Below are positions 1 to 5,958 of a stretch of 7,210 nucleotides of DNA, in pieces. The position numbers and the translations under genes are program-made. The stretch's first letter is position 1. Every line of letters begins with the position of its first letter. Under the pieces are notes generated by a model that did no database searches, was not told where the DNA came from, and worked only from the letters and a program-made list of their open reading frames with translations. The stretch lies in contig JBEVIU010000094.1 of the NCBI GenBank assembly GCA_040510575.1, forward strand, positions 1 to 7,210. The letters run 5' to 3'. This stretch comes from DASUMF01 sp040510575 (GTDB taxonomy: Bacteria; Actinomycetota; Acidimicrobiia; IMCC26256; DASPTH01).

Positions 1-1458
1 CTCAACGCGTCGCCCGGCGCCGCGGTGGGTCGCGTGTACTTCACCGCCGATGCGGCCGAGCTGCACCACGAGCAAGGTGAGGCGGTGATCCTCGTTCGAC
101 CGGAGACGTCGCCCGACGACATCCATGGGATGATCGCGGCAGAGGGAATCCTCACGTCGCGCGGCGGACTCGTGAGCCACGCTGCAGTCGTCGCCCGCGG
201 GATGGGCACGCCCGCCGTGTGCGGCGCGAGCGAGCTCAACATCGACGTCGAGCGGGGCCAGTTCGAGGTGAACGGCGTCACCGTTCGCCAGGGTGAGGTG
301 ATCTCGATCAACGGCACGACCGGCGAGGTCGTCGTCGGCGAGGTGCCGGTGGTCACGCCCGAACCGAGCGGGCCGTTCGACGTGATCCTCGGGTGGGCCG
401 ACGAGTTCCGCCGCTTGAAGGTGCGCACGAACGCCGATCTCCCGAACGACGCGCAGGTGGCGCGCCGGTTCGGTGCCGAGGGCATCGGGCTCTGCCGTAC
501 CGAGCACATGTTCCTCGGCGACCGCTTGCCCCTCGTGCAGCGCTTCATCCTCGCCGACGACGCGGTCGACGAGGACGCTGCGCTCGACGAGCTCGAGAAG
601 CTCCAACGCTCCGACTTCGAGGGCATCTTCGAAGCGATGGACGGTCTGCCCGTCACGATCCGGTTGCTCGACCCGCCGCTGCACGAGTTCCTCCCCGATG
701 TCGAGGAGCTCCTCGTCGCGGAGGCGCGCGGTCAGCTCGACGCCGAGGGACGGCGCCTGCTCGCCGCTGCGCAGCACTGGCGTGAGGCGAACCCGATGCT
801 CGGCACGCGTGGCTGTCGCCTCGGCATCATCAAGCCCGGGCTCTACCGCATGCAGGCGAAGGCCATCCTCGAGGCCGCAATCGCACGCAAGGAAGCAGGC
901 GGCGATCCGCGCGTCGAGATCATGATCCCGCTCATCGTCACCGAGGCCGAGCTCGCCATGCTCACCGACTGGGTGCACGAAGAGGCGGCGAAGGTCTTCG
1001 AGGCCGCAGGCACCGAGATCGCCTACCTCGTGGGCACGATGATCGAGACGCCCCGAGCCGCGCTGGTCGCGAGCGAGGTCGCCGAGGTCGCGGAGTTCTT
1101 CTCGTTCGGCACCAACGACCTCACGCAGATGACGTTCGGCTTCTCCCGCGACGACGTCGAGGGCATGTTCATGTCGGACTACCTCGAGCTCAAGCTCCTT
1201 GCGGCGAACCCGTTCGAGACCCTCGACCAGGAGGGTGTCGGGCAGCTGGTGCGGCTCGGTGCCGAACAGGGCCGCGCCGCGCGACCGGATCTCAAGCTCG
1301 GGATCTGCGGCGAGCACGGTGGCGACCCGGCGTCGGTGGCGTTCTGCGACGAGATCGGCCTCGACTACGTGTCGTGCTCGCCCTACCGCGTGCCGATCGC
1401 CCGCCTCGCCGCCGCCCATTCGGCCCTCGGCGCGGCCGGCCCCGCGAGCACCGCCTGA
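1..1458 (+). CDS. ppdK: Pyruvate, phosphate dikinase, C-terminal part (5' end cut by window edge)
   Basis: PPDK reversibly converts pyruvate, ATP and phosphate to PEP, AMP and pyrophosphate in the cytoplasm. The frame is open from base 1, so the gene begins outside the window; 485 residues are visible of a family length of roughly 870-900, and the N-terminal ATP-grasp half is missing. Window residues about 1-110 are the swivelling phosphohistidine domain, with GGLVSHAAVVARGMG and catalytic His60 (bases 178-180). The rest is the PEP/pyruvate-binding TIM barrel: GLCRTEHMF (163-171), RLLDPPLHEFLP (221-232), GTNDLTQ (370-376) and GICGEHGGDP with the proton-donor Cys436. RLLDPPLHEFLP and the ANPFETLDQEGVGQLV segment favour PPDK over PEP synthase or PTS enzyme I. 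The threonine that PPDK regulatory proteins phosphorylate, two residues before the catalytic His, is valine here. The stop is 35 bases before dgt. Identification is confident. Confidence 0.97.
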   Translation, partial: LNASPGAAVGRVYFTADAAELHHEQGEAVILVRPETSPDDIHGMIAAEGILTSRGGLVSHAAVVARGMGTPAVCGASELNIDVERGQFEVNGVTVRQGEVISINGTTGEVVVGEVPVVTPEPSGPFDVILGWADEFRRLKVRTNADLPNDAQVARRFGAEGIGLCRTEHMFLGDRLPLVQRFILADDAVDEDAALDELEKLQRSDFEGIFEAMDGLPVTIRLLDPPLHEFLPDVEELLVAEARGQLDAEGRRLLAAAQHWREANPMLGTRGCRLGIIKPGLYRMQAKAILEAAIARKEAGGDPRVEIMIPLIVTEAELAMLTDWVHEEAAKVFEAAGTEIAYLVGTMIETPRAALVASEVAEVAEFFSFGTNDLTQMTFGFSRDDVEGMFMSDYLELKLLAANPFETLDQEGVGQLVRLGAEQGRAARPDLKLGICGEHGGDPASVAFCDEIGLDYVSCSPYRVPIARLAAAHSALGAAGPASTA

Positions 1459-1493
1459 CCATCACTGTCACACCCCGGTGATTTCATTGTGGA

Positions 1494-2615
1494 ATGACTC
1501 CCGTTGGGCGCAACTCATTCCTCACTGAATCTGCCTCGACCCTCGAGGGCGACGTTCGGGTCGCGCACGAGGGGGCGCGGGCATGGGTCGGCGGAGCGCT
1601 GTTGGGGCGCGAGGAGCGTGAGCTGCAGCTCGACGCCGCACTGGCGCCGGGCGCGACGCGGCCGTTCGGCGCCGGAGACCGCCTGCGCGTCGAGGCGCCC
1701 GATCCGTACCGGCTCTGCTTCGAGCGTGACCTCGACCGGATCAAGCACTCGCGCCAGTGGCGACGCCTGGCGGGGAAGTGCCAGGTGTTCATCGCCCCGG
1801 AGGACGACCACCTCCGTACCCGGCTGACGCACGCGGTCGAGGTCGCGCAGGTGGCGGTGGGCATCGCCCGCGCCGCGAACTTGTGTCTGCCCCTCGTCGA
1901 GTCGATCGCGCTGGCCCACGACTGCGGACACGGGCCCGCGGGTCATGCGTCGGAGGAGGCCTTCTCGCCGTTCCTCGGGCCCGATGGCTACGACCACGCC
2001 GTGTACGGCGCCGACGTCACCCTCGCCCCGCTCAACCTGTGCGCCGAGACGCTCGACGGTGTCCGCAACCACTCCTGGCGACGCCCGGCGCCGCGCACCC
2101 CCGAGGGTGAGGTGGTCGCCTGGGCTGATCGCATCGCCTACGTGTGCCACGACTTCGAGGATGCGGTGCGGGCGGGGATCCTCGAGCCCGCCGACCTCCC
2201 GATCGAGGTCCGCCGCGTGGTCGGCTCCCGCAGCTCCGAGCAGATCGGCACCTTCGTGCTCGCCGTGCTCGACGCGATCGAGCGCACCGGCGCGGTCGGG
2301 ATGACGGAGCCGGCGGCGTCGGCGCTGGCCGCGTTCCGCGCTTTCAACTTCGATCGCATCTACCTCCGGCCCGCGGCGCGGCGCCAGGCCGAGCGCGTGA
2401 TCGGGCTGCTCACGGGGCTCGTCGAGCACTTCGCCGATGCCCCGCGCCGCGTGCCGATGGTGCGCGACGGGGAGCTGGTCGCGCCCGCTCCAGGGAGCGC
2501 CGAGGCCGCGGTGGTCGCGGTCCGTTACGTGAGCGGCATGACCGACCGCTTCGCGCTCGGGCTCGGCGTCGATCTGCTCGGATGGCGCCCCGACGAGCTC
2601 CCGCGCGGCGTGTGA
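1494..2615 (+). CDS. dgt: dGTPase-family HD-domain dNTP triphosphohydrolase
   Basis: Proteins of this family cleave dNTPs to deoxynucleoside and tripolyphosphate, which controls dNTP pools. The 373-residue product carries the HD metal-binding set: His113 in RTRLTH, His142-Asp143 in LAHDCGHGPAGH and Asp212 in WADRIAY. Other family blocks are FERDLDRIKHSRQWRRLAGK (about 76-95), LNLCAETLDGVRNH (180-193) and the C-terminal YVSGMTDRFAL (345-355). The usual GHPPFGH loop reads GHGPAGH. Length is a little below typical homologues. ATG 1494 is the first start after an in-frame stop at 1479-1481, but only a weak GTGGA lies directly before it. The first 17 codons have more A/T-ending codons than the rest, and family similarity begins only near residue 70, so the true start could be downstream (TTG 1602 is one option). 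Substrate preference cannot be read from sequence. It lies 35 bases after ppdK and 119 before dnaG. Confidence 0.93.
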   Translation: MTPVGRNSFLTESASTLEGDVRVAHEGARAWVGGALLGREERELQLDAALAPGATRPFGAGDRLRVEAPDPYRLCFERDLDRIKHSRQWRRLAGKCQVFIAPEDDHLRTRLTHAVEVAQVAVGIARAANLCLPLVESIALAHDCGHGPAGHASEEAFSPFLGPDGYDHAVYGADVTLAPLNLCAETLDGVRNHSWRRPAPRTPEGEVVAWADRIAYVCHDFEDAVRAGILEPADLPIEVRRVVGSRSSEQIGTFVLAVLDAIERTGAVGMTEPAASALAAFRAFNFDRIYLRPAARRQAERVIGLLTGLVEHFADAPRRVPMVRDGELVAPAPGSAEAAVVAVRYVSGMTDRFALGLGVDLLGWRPDELPRGV

Positions 2616-2616
2616 A

Positions 2617-2645
2617 GGGCGTCTGAGCGGCGCCCCAGACGCGCC
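2617..2645 (+). terminator. Hairpin directly after dgt, possible terminator without a U-tract
   Basis: Just after the dgt stop, GCGTCTG (2619-2625) pairs perfectly with CAGACGC (2636-2642), giving a 7-bp stem with a 10-base loop. Two further G-C pairs can form outside it if base 2643 bulges out. No T-run follows, so it is not a classical intrinsic terminator. U-less hairpins after stop codons are common in high-GC actinobacteria, where they may attenuate transcription or protect the mRNA 3' end. Its position before a -10-like box suggests it partly separates dgt from dnaG. The structure is seen in the sequence; the function is inferred. Confidence 0.4.
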
Positions 2646-2647
2646 CA

Positions 2648-2653
2648 TAGGCT
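2648..2653 (+). promoter_or_regulatory. Candidate dnaG promoter (-10 box TAGGCT)
   Basis: TAGGCT fits the actinobacterial TANNNT -10 consensus. A start site seven bases past its last T falls at 2660-2661, on or next to ATG 2661. That would give either a leaderless short ORF or a 74-75 base leader for dnaG. The -35 region is poor (TGAGCG at 2624-2629, 18-base spacer) and overlaps the hairpin after dgt, as is common for promoters that depend mainly on the -10 box. Confidence 0.4.
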
Positions 2654-2660
2654 GCCCGCG

Positions 2661-2732
2661 ATGCAGGGGTCATCACACACCGGGCCGACGCTCACCGTGG
2701 TGATCGGCGCTGCGCTGGACCGGGCGCGGTAG
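2661..2732 (+). CDS. Possible 23-codon leader ORF upstream of dnaG
   Basis: ATG 2661 opens a 23-codon frame (MQGSSHTGPTLTVVIGAALD, then RAR) that stops with TAG at 2730-2732, two bases before the dnaG ATG. The ATG lies where the TAGGCT -10 box would start the transcript, so it could be read leaderless. dnaG has no visible Shine-Dalgarno sequence, so translation of this ORF could deliver ribosomes to the dnaG start. The peptide has no recognisable domain, no run of one amino acid typical of attenuator peptides, and is short enough to occur by chance. Confidence 0.22.
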   Translation: MQGSSHTGPTLTVVIGAALDRAR

Positions 2733-2734
2733 CG

Positions 2735-4570
2735 ATGGGCATCCTCGACGACGACGTCGCCCGCGTCCGCGACGCGACCGACCTCGTCGCACTGGCGAGC
2801 GAGCACCTCGCGCTCAAGCGGGTCGGCAAGAACTACAGAGGGCTGTGCCCCTTTCACGCCGAGAAGACCGCGTCGTTCTACGTGCACCCCGACGTCGGCC
2901 GCTACCGGTGCTATGGCTGTCAAGCGAGCGGCGACGCCATCTCCTTCGTGCGGGAGGTCGAGCACCTCGACTTCGTGGACGCGGTCGAGCGTCTCGCCGC
3001 CCGCGCGGGCATCACGTTGCGATACGACAATGCCACCGTCACGAAGGACCGCGGGCGTCGCGATCGCCTGGTGGAGACGGTCGGCGCGGCGATCGACTTC
3101 TACGAGCAGTTGCTCCTCGAGGCCCCCGACGGCGGTACCGCACGCCGCTACCTGCGCAGCCGTGGCTTCGACGGCGACGCCGCGCGACGGTTCCGACTCG
3201 GCTGGTCACCCGACGACTTCGACCGCCTGAGCATCCACCTGCAACGCAAGGGATTCTCGCGCGACGACATCGTCGAATCCGGCCTCGCGTTCGTGAACCG
3301 CGTGAACAAGTTGCAGGACCAGTTCCGCGCGCGCTTGATGTTCCCGATCTTCGACACGCGCGGCGACGCGGTCGGCTTCGGAGGTCGGGCATTGGGGGAG
3401 GAAGGACCGAAGTACAAGAACTCCGCCGACAACACGCTCTACCACAAGAGCCGATTGCTCTACGGGCTCAACTGGGCAAAGGGCGAGATCGTCGCGCGAG
3501 GTGATGTGATCATCTGCGAGGGGTACACCGATGTGATGGCCTTCGCACTTGCCGACGCACCCAACGCAGTTGCAACCTGCGGCACCGCGCTCGCCGATGA
3601 TCACTTCCAGATCCTGAAGAACCTCGCGCGCAAGGTCGTGCTCGCGTACGACTCCGACGCGGCCGGACAAGGCGCGGCCGAGAAGTGGTACGCGTGGGAG
3701 CAGCAGTTCGAGATCCAAGTGCAGGTCGCCGACCTTCCGCCCGGCCGCGACCCGGCCGACGTGTGGCACGACGATCCTGAGGCGCTCCTTGCCGCGGTCG
3801 CGTCGGCGAAGCCGTTCCTCGAGTTCCGAATCGATCGCGCGTTGGCCGCCGCAGATCGGAACTCGATCGAGGGCCGAGCACGCGCCGGTGAGCTGGGCGC
3901 GGCGATCGTGGCCGAACACCCGAGCGATCTCGTGCGCGACCAGTACGTGATGAAGCTCGCCGGTGAGCTCGACATCGAAGCCGATCGCCTGCGCGAAGCA
4001 GTTGCCACCGCACGCCGCGGGCGCACTGCGGGCAAGCCTGCGCCGGACCGCGCCGCCAGGGGAGTGCCCTCCACCGGACGATCGCCGGAGGAGTCGCGGC
4101 GACGGGCACCCGAGCCCAAGGTCGACCGTCGGGAGCTCGATCTGCTGCTCTACACGGTGCACGATGCCGAACTGGTCGACGGCTGGATCGACTCCCGCTT
4201 GTTCGCCGACCCGGTGGCGCGCGCCGCGTTCGAGGCGATCGTGAGCACACCCAACGTGCATGAAGCGATCGCGCGCACCGACGGCGCGGTGCTCGCTCTG
4301 CTCGAACGCGTCGCAGTGGAGGAGCCCGTCGACGACGACGAGCCCGAAACGCTCAGAGCGCGACTCATGGCCAACGCGATCGCGCCGGCCGCGAACCGCG
4401 TCCTCGCCGCGATGCTCCGCGCCAGCGACGAGCGCTCCAGTTCGCTGAAGCTCCTGCTCGACTCGCTCGCCTACGCGCGCGACGCGGGCGATTGGGAGGC
4501 CGTCGTGGGTGCGTGCGAGCAGTTGCTAGGGTGGATCGAGGAAGGGTCACGTGGTGTGGGTGCCGCGTGA
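2735..4570 (+). CDS. dnaG: DNA primase DnaG
   Basis: DnaG makes the RNA primers for lagging-strand synthesis and primer restart at the fork, working with the replicative helicase DnaB. The 611-residue length is normal for actinobacteria. An N-terminal CHC2 zinc finger has Cys38, His41, Cys59 and Cys62 (CPFH and CYGC). The RNA-polymerase core follows, with RLMFPIFDTRGDAVGFGGRA (200-219) and PKYKNS (225-230). The Toprim domain has the catalytic EGYTDV (Glu262) and DSD (Asp306, Asp308), which bind the metals. A charged, proline-rich linker (about 428-462) leads to a C-terminal helical domain (about 463-611) in the position of the helicase-binding region. The start fits the family because ILDDDVARVRDATD is the usual DnaG beginning. 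There is no clear Shine-Dalgarno; a 23-codon ORF ends two bases upstream. The stop TGA overlaps a GTG that begins the junction leading to rpoD. Confidence 0.98.
   Translation: MGILDDDVARVRDATDLVALASEHLALKRVGKNYRGLCPFHAEKTASFYVHPDVGRYRCYGCQASGDAISFVREVEHLDFVDAVERLAARAGITLRYDNATVTKDRGRRDRLVETVGAAIDFYEQLLLEAPDGGTARRYLRSRGFDGDAARRFRLGWSPDDFDRLSIHLQRKGFSRDDIVESGLAFVNRVNKLQDQFRARLMFPIFDTRGDAVGFGGRALGEEGPKYKNSADNTLYHKSRLLYGLNWAKGEIVARGDVIICEGYTDVMAFALADAPNAVATCGTALADDHFQILKNLARKVVLAYDSDAAGQGAAEKWYAWEQQFEIQVQVADLPPGRDPADVWHDDPEALLAAVASAKPFLEFRIDRALAAADRNSIEGRARAGELGAAIVAEHPSDLVRDQYVMKLAGELDIEADRLREAVATARRGRTAGKPAPDRAARGVPSTGRSPEESRRRAPEPKVDRRELDLLLYTVHDAELVDGWIDSRLFADPVARAAFEAIVSTPNVHEAIARTDGAVLALLERVAVEEPVDDDEPETLRARLMANAIAPAANRVLAAMLRASDERSSSLKLLLDSLAYARDAGDWEAVVGACEQLLGWIEEGSRGVGAA
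4524..4532 (+). promoter_or_regulatory. Candidate extended -10 promoter for rpoD inside the 3' end of dnaG
   Basis: TGCTAGGGT combines an extended -10 TG motif with TAGGGT, a TANNNT-type hexamer. The predicted start is near base 4539, about 76 bases before the rpoD GTG and just before the end of dnaG. No good -35 hexamer stands at 16-18 bases upstream. Internal promoters before rpoD are known in macromolecular synthesis operons, which makes the position plausible, but a six-base match is weak evidence in a coding region. Confidence 0.3.
4538..4546 (+). promoter_or_regulatory. Strong Shine-Dalgarno-like GAGGAAGGG near the dnaG stop
   Basis: GAGGAAGGG is purine-rich and ends four bases before GTG 4551, which opens a 15-codon frame out of phase with dnaG. 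It is about 70 bases from the rpoD start, too far to serve rpoD directly. It also encodes dnaG residues, so it may be coincidental. Confidence 0.3.
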
Positions 4571-4598
4571 GCACGCACGCATGACTGAGCACGCATGA
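4551..4598 (+). CDS. Possible 15-codon mini-ORF across the dnaG stop
   Basis: GTG 4551, preceded by GAGGAAGGG, opens a frame reading (M)VWVPREHARMTEHA that overlaps the end of dnaG and stops with TGA 4596-4598. That stop overlaps ATG 4595 as ATGA. A shorter entry is the internal ATG 4581, whose ATGA overlaps the stop of another five-codon frame (GTG 4567 to TGA 4582-4584) that itself begins over the dnaG stop. No peptide function is suggested; the likely role, if any, is carrying ribosomes toward rpoD. Confidence 0.22.
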   Translation: MVWVPREHARMTEHA

Positions 4599-4602
4599 CT
4601 GA
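4575..4602 (+). repeat. Perfect 14-bp tandem direct repeat between dnaG and rpoD
   Basis: GCACGCATGACTGA occurs at 4575-4588 and again immediately at 4589-4602 with no mismatch. Each copy contains an ATGA start/stop overlap. Because 14 is one less than a multiple of three, successive copies fall in successive frames, which creates the chained mini-ORFs of this junction. It lies wholly in the 44-base dnaG-rpoD gap. Confidence 0.9.
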
Positions 4603-4618
4603 TTCGGCGAACTCGTGA
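4595..4618 (+). CDS. Possible 7-codon mini-ORF ending on the rpoD start codon
   Basis: ATG 4595 reads MTDSANS and stops with TGA 4616-4618, which overlaps the rpoD GTG (4615-4617) as GTGA. Such 4-base overlaps are classical sites of termination-reinitiation. rpoD has no Shine-Dalgarno of its own in the preceding 20 bases, so reinitiation is a reasonable way to start it. Translation of so short a frame cannot be proven from sequence. Confidence 0.22.
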   Translation: MTDSANS

Positions 4619-5955
4619 GCAGTTCCGAAGCGCCCGTCGCAGTGCCTCCGTTCCCGCCGAGCAACGTCGTCGATCTGCTCGCGCGTGTCAAGGAACGCGG
4701 GTACGTCACCACGGGTGAGGTCTTCGCGGCTGCACCCGATCTGGAGCCGGCAACCGACGAGCTCGCCGCGATCTACGCATGGATCCGTGACCAGTCGGTC
4801 GAGGTGGTCGACGAGATCGCCGAGGAGCTCGCACGCGAAGACGAACGCAACGCGAGTGGGGCGCCGAGCTCCCCGCCCGCGGTGCCCGCGGCGAGGCCCG
4901 CTGAGGAGCCGACTGCGCCGGTGGCGAGTCGACCGCGTGCCACCGCTGCGGCCGAGCCAGCCACGCGCCACACCCGCGCCACACCCGCCCGCGCCGAAGG
5001 CGCCAGCTTCGACCCGGTACGGATGTACCTCAAGGAGATCGGGAAGATCCCGCTCCTCACCGGACCGCAAGAGGTCACGCTCGCCAAGCGCATCGAGGCC
5101 GGCATCCACGCGGCAGTGCGTCTCGGGCTGCGGGTCGACCCGGCGGCCGATCCCGACGCGCCGGCGCCGACGGTCGAGTTGTCGGAGGGGGAGTGGTCGA
5201 GCCTGCAGGCGGTCGTCACCGACGGCGAGATGGCTACGCGTCAGCTCACCGAGGCCAACCTGCGCCTCGTCGTGTCGATCGCCAAGCGGTACGTCGGTCG
5301 CGGCATGGCGCTCCTCGATCTCGTGCAGGAGGGCAACCTCGGCCTCATCCGTGCGGTCGAGAAGTTCGACTACACGAAGGGGTTCAAGTTCTCGACCTAC
5401 GCCACGTGGTGGATCCGTCAGGCGATCACCCGCGCGATCGCCGATCAGGCGCGCACCATTCGCATCCCGGTGCACATGGTCGAGACGATGAACAAGGTCC
5501 TTCGTGTGCAGCGCCAGATGCTCCAGGAGCTGGGGCGCGAGCCGACGGTCGACGAGGTCGCCGCGAAGGTGGAGCTCACCCCCGACCGCGTACGTGACAT
5601 CCAACGCATCTCGCTCGAACCGGTGTCGCTCGAGACCCCCGTCGGCGAGGAAGACGACAGCTCGCTGGGCGACTTCGTCGAAGACCCCTCCGCGATCGCG
5701 CCCGCAACCGCGGCCGCGCGCGCGTTGCTCACCGAGGCGATCGAGGAAGCGCTCGAGGAGCTCAACGATCGGGAGCGCGCCGTCGTTCGCCTTCGTTTCG
5801 GTCTCGACGACGGCCAGGTGCGCACGCTCGAAGAGGTCGGCAAGGAGTTCGGTGTCACGCGCGAGCGCATCCGCCAGATCGAATCGAAGACGCTCGCGAA
5901 GCTGCGTCACCCCACCCGGTCGCAGCGCCTGCGCGACTACCTCGAGGAGCCCTGA
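4615..5955 (+). CDS. rpoD: Primary RNA polymerase sigma factor (RpoD/SigA, HrdB type)
   Basis: This is the housekeeping sigma-70 that directs RNA polymerase to -10/-35 promoters. The 446 residues show the group 1 layout: region 1.1 (about 17-75), an alanine/proline-rich linker (about 80-128), region 1.2 (DPVRMYLKEIGKIPLLT, 133-149), a short non-conserved region (about 172-200), region 2.1-2.4 (ANLRLVVSIAKRYVGRG 214-230, DLVQEGNLGLIRAVEKFDY 235-253, FSTYATWWIRQAITRAI 259-275), region 3, the sigma finger (SLETPVGEEDDSSLGDF, 338-354) and region 4.2 with its helix-turn-helix (TLEEVGKEFGVTRERIRQIE, 404-423). It ends RDYLEEP, the usual primary-sigma tail. Region 1.1 and the complete region 2.4 argue against an alternative sigma. 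The GTG start overlaps a mini-ORF stop and has no nearby Shine-Dalgarno; GTG 4642 is an alternative start that would still keep region 1.1. It follows dnaG by 44 bases, as in macromolecular synthesis operons. Confidence 0.98.
   Translation: MSSSEAPVAVPPFPPSNVVDLLARVKERGYVTTGEVFAAAPDLEPATDELAAIYAWIRDQSVEVVDEIAEELAREDERNASGAPSSPPAVPAARPAEEPTAPVASRPRATAAAEPATRHTRATPARAEGASFDPVRMYLKEIGKIPLLTGPQEVTLAKRIEAGIHAAVRLGLRVDPAADPDAPAPTVELSEGEWSSLQAVVTDGEMATRQLTEANLRLVVSIAKRYVGRGMALLDLVQEGNLGLIRAVEKFDYTKGFKFSTYATWWIRQAITRAIADQARTIRIPVHMVETMNKVLRVQRQMLQELGREPTVDEVAAKVELTPDRVRDIQRISLEPVSLETPVGEEDDSSLGDFVEDPSAIAPATAAARALLTEAIEEALEELNDRERAVVRLRFGLDDGQVRTLEEVGKEFGVTRERIRQIESKTLAKLRHPTRSQRLRDYLEEP
5944..5949 (+). 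promoter_or_regulatory. Ribosome binding site GAGGAG within the last codons of rpoD
   Basis: GAGGAG lies nine bases before GTG 5959 and encodes part of the LEEP tail of the sigma factor. It is the best-placed Shine-Dalgarno sequence in the window. It fixes the start of the downstream secreted-protein gene and shows that the two genes are physically interlocked. Confidence 0.65.
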
Positions 5956-5958
5956 TCC

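Noticed and set aside
1461..1490. Hairpin TCAC/GTGA (1468-1471 with 1478-1481) and a CATTGT box between ppdK and dgt
   Set aside because: The stem is only four pairs (five with a G-U) and the following T-rich stretch is broken. CATTGT has no TANNNT form and no spaced -35, so neither a terminator nor a promoter is supported.
1515..2648. Minus-strand open frame of 377 codons opposite dgt
   Set aside because: It mirrors the dgt coding strand, its composition is biased (Arg, Glu, Asp, Val, Gly) and no domain is visible, so it is a shadow of dgt.
2616..2734. Possible tRNA or small RNA gene in the largest gap
   Set aside because: There is no T-loop sequence of the GTTCGANTC type and no cloverleaf pairing. 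The gap is better explained by a hairpin, a -10 box and a short ORF.
3206..4261. Minus-strand open frame of 351 codons opposite dnaG
   Set aside because: It is antisense to conserved primase domains and shows no family motif; same explanation as the other antisense frames.
4471..5910. Minus-strand open frame of 479 codons opposite rpoD
   Set aside because: It is antisense to a fully conserved sigma factor, has no recognisable domain and is rich in Arg, Asp, Leu and Val as expected for the complement of GC-rich coding DNA. Long shadow frames are normal at this base composition.
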